A DNA stretch of 64,000 bases from an uncultured Azohydromonas sp. (GTDB taxonomy: Bacteria; Pseudomonadota; Gammaproteobacteria; Burkholderiales; Burkholderiaceae_C). This document shows, piece by piece, positions 58,386 through 64,000 of this stretch. Location of the stretch: assembly GCF_937926365.1 (NCBI RefSeq), contig NZ_CALAOH010000255.1, forward strand, positions 106,845 to 170,844, read 5' to 3'. The notes beneath the pieces are model-generated. The model worked only from the letters and a program-made list of their open reading frames with translations. It did no database searches and was not told the DNA's origin. Each line of letters opens with the position of its first letter. Position 1 is the first letter of the stretch. The translations under genes and the position numbers were made by a program.

Positions 58386-59785
58386 GTCCGGACCGTGCCC
58401 TGATATCGAAGGGATTGAGACGGCTTTATCGCACGATTCGCCCCGTGGTTAATGTCCGGACCGTGCCCTGATATCGAAGGGATTGAGACCGGAAGGAAGG
58501 CTCTTTATGCCCAACACTACAGTCCGGACCGTGCCCTGATATCGAAGGGATTGAGACGTCGACGGTTTGTCTGCTTACGACCAGGCCAAGTCCGGACCGT
58601 GCCCTGATATCGAAGGGATTGAGACGACCGGGGCGCCGGAGATGTTCACCGCGTCTGGGTCCGGACCGTGCCCTGATATCGAAGGGATTGAGACAGCATG
58701 TTGAGGGAAAACGCGCTCGCGAGGTAGTCCGGACCGTGCCCTGATATCGAAGGGATTGAGACCGGGGGATGACGGCGTAGCTCACATCTTCGTTGTCCGG
58801 ACCGTGCCCTGATATCGAAGGGATTGAGACCCGACCGTGGAGAGCTTGCGCACGCGCTCCTGGTCCGGACCGTGCCCTGATATCGAAGGGATTGAGACAC
58901 AAGCGGCAACGTACTCTTCAGCGGCGACCACGTCCGGACCGTGCCCTGATATCGAAGGGATTGAGACTGGAAATCGCCACCAGCTTGTAGTACAGGCTAG
59001 TCCGGACCGTGCCCTGATATCGAAGGGATTGAGACAGTTGTTGCAACACGGTGGAAGCGACTTGCATGGTCCGGACCGTGCCCTGATATCGAAGGGATTG
59101 AGACTTGGCGATGCGGATGTGCTTGCTGGACGTGTCGTCCGGACCGTGCCCTGATATCGAAGGGATTGAGACAGTCGTAGTCAGCCCGATACACCTCCGC
59201 AAAGGTCCGGACCGTGCCCTGATATCGAAGGGATTGAGACATGAAGAACGAGAGGCTGAAGTCCACCGGCAGGTCCGGACCGTGCCCTGATATCGAAGGG
59301 ATTGAGACTTGTAGATGTCGCCTTGGTCGATGCGCTTGATGTCCGGACCGTGCCCTGATATCGAAGGGATTGAGACAAGTACCTCCCGTTGTGCAAGCAG
59401 TAAAACTCGTCCGGACCGTGCCCTGATATCGAAGGGATTGAGACTCCAGTGCAACGTCGTGGCGCGCAGAGTAAGAGGTCCGGACCGTGCCCTGATATCG
59501 AAGGGATTGAGACGTGTAAACGTGATGACTACAGCCGGGGAAAGAGTCCGGACCGTGCCCTGATATCGAAGGGATTGAGACAGCTTGGAATTGTCGTTGG
59601 TGCTCATTTCTTTGTCCGGACCGTGCCCTGATATCGAAGGGATTGAGACAGGTATCGTTGGCCACTATCGGCACGTTAGTGGTCCGGACCGTGCCCTGAT
59701 ATCGAAGGGATTGAGACTCCGGGTACATGCGGTTCACGCTGTCGTCCATGTCCGGACCGTGCGCTGATATCGAAGGGATTAACAC
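58386..59785 (+). CRISPR. CRISPR array 3: 21 repeats, 36-nt repeat
   Basis: Twenty-one 36-nt repeats (begin GTCCGGACCGTG, end GGGATTGAGAC) with 20 spacers of 32-33 nt. The repeat is the exact reverse complement of that in array 2, and the array is transcribed left to right from its leader, giving the crRNA tag ATTGAGAC. The last repeat (59750) is altered (GTGCGCTGATATC and ATTAACAC), and two more decayed copies follow at about 59885-59921 and 59950-59987. All internal repeats appear identical, as expected for an active array. Confidence 0.97.
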
Positions 59786-60410
59786 AAATAGCGTTCAAGT
59801 GGTCAGCGGCATTGTCGTCCAATGCCGCCCCCTGCTATCTCAATGGGCTGGAACTTGTCCGTGATCCGAATCCAGATCTACCGAAGCCGAACTGTGCCCT
59901 GATATTGAAGGGGCTGAGATATGCGCTTCGGACGGTCGTTTCAAGTGCCAAGTCTAGAGTGTGATCTGATATCGAAGGGATACGCGTCCACCCTAGTATC
60001 CCCGATGATAAATTAATTTTGTACGGCCGCCGCTGTGTGATGGCAAGGCGGAGGCAGCCAGAGAATCGCGGAAATAATCGACGTATTCCTGGTTCTGGCA
60101 GATATACTGAAGCAGCCAACATGGGTTCGTCGTAATTTCCGCGAATCACTCGATTTGGTAGCCTGTTTGGTCGCCTTGATGGTCGCCGTACAAATTGTAC
60201 AAATGCTTTTAGCCAGTGAAAATCCAACAGCCGGAGCCCGATTTTTACAAACGATCCGACAAACCACATCCTCGGCATCACTGGTCGCAGAGCACTTGCG
60301 GCAGACTTCAGCCGCTCACTGCACCTGTGGCCTAAAGCTGCGCTCTGCTACAGGCTTCCGGCTTGCGACCAGACAGGAGCATCACGGGAACTCGTTCGCA
60401 GCCGTGAACC
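59786..60410. other. trailer with decayed repeats, then AT-richer gap
   Basis: Degenerate repeats lie at about 59885 and 59950. From 60000 the DNA is more AT-rich. A minus-strand frame (60013 to about 60320) contains Cys pairs (VCRKC, VCRIVC, CTIC) but has no plausible start codon; it may be a broken zinc-ribbon gene. Confidence 0.45.
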
Positions 60411-61655
60411 TCAAGCCGCATACGTGGCAATTTCTTCCAGCCATTTGCTGGAGGTGTACAGGTTTTCCTGGTCAAGCCAAAGCAAGCCGATGTTGCGGGA
60501 GCCCAGCCATGCAACGATGTCAGCAGTTGGTTTTTCTGGCAGAAGGACTGACAAGTCCGGTTCCATTTTGCTCTTCAAGAAATACGAATAAGAATACAAC
60601 TGTCCCACTGCCATGCGGATGTCACCGATGTCCGTGGAACTTTTGACTTCCACAATCAAGTCCTTTCCGGATTTTTTGTCATACGACTTGACCAGCACAT
60701 CAAACATGGTCAGTTTGCTCCTGCCTTCAAGTAACAGAAAATCGGAAAGGCACGTCCTGAGTTGGTTCGTCAGACGATTGTGAATCCTTCGACCGACGAT
60801 GGTCTGTGCGGCTCTGAGCGCCACGAAATCTCGGTCGTCTTTGAGCGGCAGGCACTCGCCGTCGGTGGGTTGAGCGGTGAGGAGCTGAATGCTTGTTGTA
60901 GTGGCCGGTCTGCCTGGTGTGGCCGGTATGCCTACAACATCGAGAAGGATTGCACCTGCCTTTCCGAGTTGATCGAGGTCGGCAGCATCCCGGATTCCGC
61001 CTTTCCCATACATTTCCATCATCCTTGTGTACTGAACCTTCAACGAAGAGGTGGACTCCTTCATCGTTCTCAACACGTGTTGCACGCCTTCATTGCCGTT
61101 GATCAGGGGAAAGCGGAGCCGTTGGTCTAGCGAGAAAAACACAGGTGTCAGCAAATTACTCGCCGGTATCTTGGAGTCCGTTTCGTTGGGCTTGCCTATT
61201 CCTTTGAGGCTTTCCACGGTCTCGATCAGTCTCAGTCCGTCGTCATCGCTGGAAAGCGCGTATGCGCTCTTGAAAAGTCTTTTGAGTCGACTCGAGTTCA
61301 ATTCCACCCAATTCCTTGCCGAGTTCCTGTAGGCGGAATAGAAGTTGGTGAAGCCTGTATGCCTTTCAATGGCACCGATGGCGTTTGGGTCGCCCAATAT
61401 TTTTGATATTCTTTCGGCGACCTGCTCCAAGCAGCATCCAGAGAAGTCTTCTCTAAAGATGTCACTTAAAGCCGGGATCTTCGTGCTTTCTATGTAAGAA
61501 GCGTCCTCGGACTTGGGGTTCCTTGTGACCCAGGTCAGTTTACACAGGCCGTATAACTGGCGCGGCTCTACTTTCTTGGAATCCAGAACGAAGGGGGCCA
61601 CGAGTCGGACGAGATGATTGGTGTTTCTTTGGCGATTTGCCCAGGATTCTGACAT
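60411..61655 (-). CDS. putative PD-(D/E)XK nuclease, 414 residues
   Basis: The protein starts at ATG 61655. Residues 1-300 are helical, without recognised domain. The C-terminal ~110 residues show a restriction-endonuclease-like core: TMFDVLVKSYDKKSGKDLIV with an Asp, then EVKSSTDIGDIRMAVGQLYS with Glu-x-Lys and a downstream Gln, followed by a final beta segment GLLWLDQENLY. This order (D, ExK, Q with YSYSYFL) is common in bacterial defence nucleases. The gene has lower GC than its surroundings, suggesting acquisition. It has no helicase or methyltransferase partner next to it. Function as a nuclease is likely but not certain. Confidence 0.7.
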   Translation of the reverse strand: MSESWANRQRNTNHLVRLVAPFVLDSKKVEPRQLYGLCKLTWVTRNPKSEDASYIESTKIPALSDIFREDFSGCCLEQVAERISKILGDPNAIGAIERHTGFTNFYSAYRNSARNWVELNSSRLKRLFKSAYALSSDDDGLRLIETVESLKGIGKPNETDSKIPASNLLTPVFFSLDQRLRFPLINGNEGVQHVLRTMKESTSSLKVQYTRMMEMYGKGGIRDAADLDQLGKAGAILLDVVGIPATPGRPATTTSIQLLTAQPTDGECLPLKDDRDFVALRAAQTIVGRRIHNRLTNQLRTCLSDFLLLEGRSKLTMFDVLVKSYDKKSGKDLIVEVKSSTDIGDIRMAVGQLYSYSYFLKSKMEPDLSVLLPEKPTADIVAWLGSRNIGLLWLDQENLYTSSKWLEEIATYAA

Positions 61656-61995
61656 CTTTGCGTTGGAGTGGTGAAGCGATTGAGAAAAGAGCGAAATGAC
61701 TTCAGTCGGTACTGAAGCTGGTCAACAGCGGTGCGTAAAAAGTGACCATCGTCATGATGCATCCAATTGCCTGCGGACAAGAGCAACGGAACGATGATGT
61801 ATGCTTGGTGGTAATGGCGTATTTTTTGGATGCCATGGATGTTAAATTTTCATTGCATGTCGTTGCAGTGGATGCTGCAATTGCGACGCCGGCAAAGGCT
61901 CTGCTGAGGTGAAAATTCAGAATGCGCGCATCTTTAGATGCTGCGCGGCTTTGTACTTGGCTCTGCGGCAGTGCCGGAATGTTGAAATATCCGCT
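61656..61995. other. 340-bp AT-rich gap
   Basis: The AT-rich part near 61790-61870 probably contains the promoter of the nuclease gene. No gene or repeat is evident. Confidence 0.45.
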
Positions 61996-62304
61996 TTATC
62001 GCGCGTTGCACCCACCCTGGAACTCCATTGTTCGGCCGTAGTGGGCATCCCAACCCGCCTTTCCGAAGGGCTCGCTCATGCAGCCTTCATCAATCTGAAG
62101 GAATGGCTGAAAGCACCCTTGGTTTTCCATGTAGTAAGGCTCACGCTTGATCACGTGCTCGCCAAGTTTCTCGCCGATCACCAGAAAGCACTCGCCGTCC
62201 CATAGCCCGACGTTTCCGTTCCTTCCGCGGCCGACATACCACTTGCCAGCCACGAGAAGGTCCTGTGCAATCTGCACAACTTGGACCGTTTTTCCAATTG
62301 TCAT
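61996..62304 (-). CDS. hypothetical protein, 102 residues
   Basis: Start ATG 62304 with GGGGAGA upstream. The N-terminal half looks like a beta barrel (KTVQVVQIAQDLLVAGKWYV, NGNVGLWDGECFLVIGEKLG) and the rest is aromatic-rich (PYYMENQGCFQPFLQIDEGC). No transmembrane span, no motif I recognise. It lies 150 bp after the dehydrogenase remnant on the same strand. Function unknown. Confidence 0.5.
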   Translation of the reverse strand: MTIGKTVQVVQIAQDLLVAGKWYVGRGRNGNVGLWDGECFLVIGEKLGEHVIKREPYYMENQGCFQPFLQIDEGCMSEPFGKAGWDAHYGRTMEFQGGCNAR

Positions 62305-62453
62305 CAAGATGTCTCCCCGAAATCATGGGCGTGGGTATTGAGGACGTTGCGTCGCAGTTTCCTCGAAGCTTGCCAAGTTGACCTGGGGCTGCATGCACGC
62401 AGGGACTGCATGGGTCGTGAAAGGACTGCAGCCCCCTGGTTTGGGCTTCGGCA

Positions 62454-63493
62454 TCAGATACGCAGTGCCTGCTGGTAGGCGTGGTCGATGATGCGCATCG
62501 CCGGCAATTGGTCCCACAGCGATGCATCGTGCCAGCCGCCGCTGCGGATTCGCTGCGCGAAGTCGTCCAACTGCCTGGCCTTCGCACGCTTCCAGTCCTT
62601 CTGAGTGCGATAGAGCGGCTCGGCTTGGTCCGAACGCGAGACTTCGCTTCGATCCGCTCGCCAGCGGCGTGTTCGGGTACACACCACCAGCCCTTCGGAC
62701 TTGCTGCAGCCGCTGGCACTGTCGGGGTTTGGTTCGCCGTGCAGCCATGAATCGAGCATGACCCAGGTGTCGGCGATACGCCCGCGGAGCCAGACCCGGT
62801 CCTCCACTTCGTCAAGGCGGCATAGCCGGTTGTCGCGCAGCAGCGTGGCCGCCACCAGTTCAAACGGACCGACCAGATCGTGCAGCAGATCCACCATGTG
62901 GTAACCGGAGTCGAGTCGAGCAAGGTTCCACCACCGGACTCGGTCCGATCGTCGCGCCAGCTTGTCGCGCCCGGCTGCTCGCGGGACGGGACGGCAAAGC
63001 CCAGGTGCAGATGGGCATGGACCTCGCGTACCACGTCACCGCTGTCGCGCAGCGCCTGGCGCAGGTACCGGTAGCTGGGATGGTGGCGGCGCTGGATGGC
63101 TGTCTGCAAGGGGCAGCCCGCCTGACGTGCCTGATCGAGGAAGTCGCGGGCCTCTTGCTGTGTCCGGGCAAGCGGCTTCTCCTTCAGGATGGGCAATCCC
63201 AGTTCGAGAATTCGGGGCCACAGCGTGCCGTAGGTATGGTGAGGCAGCGCCAGCACCAGACCGTCGAGTGGCTCGTGACGCAGGGCGTCGAGGTCGCCAT
63301 AGAGGTGCCCCTGCATCTCAGGATACTGCTGGGCGGTTGCAGCCAGGCGTTCGGGTACGACGTCCACGCCGGCGGCGAAGACCACGTCCCGTGCCATGGA
63401 GGCCGCACCGAGGTGCTCCTGTCCTTGGGGGCCAAGGCCCACCATGGCCAACCTGAGTCGGCCGCTCGACGGATTGGCAGAGAAAGGCTGCAT
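62454..63493 (-). pseudogene. Gfo/Idh/MocA-type oxidoreductase, frameshifted
   Basis: The N-terminal frame from ATG 63493 has the Rossmann start LRLAMVGLGPQGQEHLGAAS, DGLVLALPHHTYGTLWPRIL and LPILKEKPLARTQQEAR, classic for this family (the EKP motif binds the nicotinamide cofactor region). The homologous continuation GYHMVDLLHDLVGPFELV is in another frame from about 62905 to the stop at 62454. The junction contains GACTCGACTC, a 5-bp tandem duplication; removing one copy restores the frame. The start overlaps the stop of the SDR gene upstream. It is probably a sugar or inositol dehydrogenase relative, now broken. Confidence 0.75.
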
Positions 63494-63960
63494 CAGTGCC
63501 CCAGCATGCTGCCCGCGGTCATGTCGACAACGCTGGCGGTGATGTAGCTGCTGTCGTCCCCGAGCAGGAAGGCGATCGTTGCAGCGACCTCTTCCGGCAG
63601 ACACAGTCGCTGCAAGGCGCTGCCCCGTGCCACGTTCTCGCGCTGTTGCACGGACCAGTCCTGCGTCATGCGCGTGATGGTGGGACCGGGCAGGAGCAGG
63701 TTGACGCGCACGCCGTCCTTGCCCATCGCCCGCGCGCAGCTCATGGTCAACCCATGCAGGGCGGCCTTGCTCGCAGCGTACTGAGGTTTGCGCGCTCCCA
63801 CGACGCCCACCGGGGAGCCGACGTTGATGATGCTACCCCGACCGCGCACCTGCAGCGACGGCGCAAGTGCACGGATGAGCCGCATCGCCGGTGTATGGCG
63901 GTAAGCGGTCAGCGTGCGGCGTTCTTCACCGCGATGGCGCCATCTGAACAATGCCCTCAT
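63493..63960 (-). pseudogene. short-chain dehydrogenase (SDR), C-terminal two thirds
   Basis: The readable part has GRGSIINVGSPVGVVGARKP, the catalytic Tyr-x3-Lys in PQYAASKAALHGLTMSCARA, GVRVNLLLPGPTITRM and the usual ending SYITASVVDMTAGSML. Upstream of AMRLIRALAPSLQ the expected SDR helix is replaced by Arg-rich sequence, so a frameshift or junction lies near 63890-63960. The frame stays open to the window edge, and the nucleotide-binding N-terminus is not visible. It is coupled to the oxidoreductase gene by TGATG. Confidence 0.65.
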
Positions 63961-64000
63961 CGGTAACGCATGAGGAGCAACGAAGATGGAAGCAGGCAGG

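Noticed and set aside
39654..59785. Possible core cas genes among the proteins between arrays
   Set aside because: I looked for Cas1, Cas2, Cas6, Cas10 and RAMP motifs (for example GGDD, HD, glycine-rich loops) and saw none; only CARF accessory proteins are present.

Overview
This looks like a GC-rich betaproteobacterial (Burkholderiales- or Nitrosomonadales-like) accessory replicon, most likely a large plasmid. The main evidence is an iteron origin with a DnaA box and a TrfA-family initiator at 25.2-27.2 kb. Supporting signs are a PEP-CTERM protein, an NE0113-family CRISPR-associated protein, and several insertion sequences and decayed genes. Almost everything else is anti-phage or DNA-metabolism machinery.

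1-17.6 kb, minus strand: one tightly packed operon. In transcription order it encodes a UvrD-like helicase, a DrmA-like helicase, a DrmB-like DUF1998 protein, a NERD-nuclease/UvrD helicase, a 121-residue unknown, an SNF2 helicase (DrmD-like), an actin/Hsp70-fold ATPase, a frameshifted zinc-finger/ankyrin protein, a small zinc-ribbon-like protein and, across the window edge, a C5 cytosine methyltransferase. This is a DISARM-related array with extra parts and no visible DrmC. 17.7-25 kb: small unknown genes, one below a perfect 24-bp palindrome, an IS with a 5-bp target duplication, a double GIY-YIG protein, gene remnants and a PEP-CTERM protein. 25-28.3 kb: plasmid origin, rep gene and a decayed DnaQ-like exonuclease. 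28.3-38.5 kb: a RecD2-like helicase, a 1722-residue exonuclease-RecQ-UvrD fusion and a frameshifted 2OG-Fe(II) oxygenase-like gene.

39.6-59.8 kb: the most unusual region. Three CRISPR arrays (21, 15 and 21 repeats) share nearly the same 36-nt repeat and a homologous leader. No core cas gene is present. Between the outer arrays lie two CARF proteins (a Card1/Can2-like nuclease and an NE0113-family protein with a possible C-terminal wHTH), a prokaryotic viperin, two dynamin/IRG-like GTPases (one split by an IS630 element), a hydrophobic Gly/Ala-rich protein, a DUF4407 membrane protein with a partner, and an SSB-helicase-TPR/OB operon. Six copies of a 12-bp palindrome, GGCAACGTTGCC or close to it, were found. 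Each lies 30-101 bp upstream of a start codon in this region. I read no perfect copy elsewhere. I infer one co-regulated, probably cyclic-oligoadenylate-linked, interferon-like defence regulon.

59.8-64 kb: degenerate trailer repeats, a PD-(D/E)XK-like orphan, a small unknown, and Gfo/Idh/MocA and SDR dehydrogenase genes that look damaged. Single-base frameshifts recur across the window, so either decay or base-level sequence error should be kept in mind.
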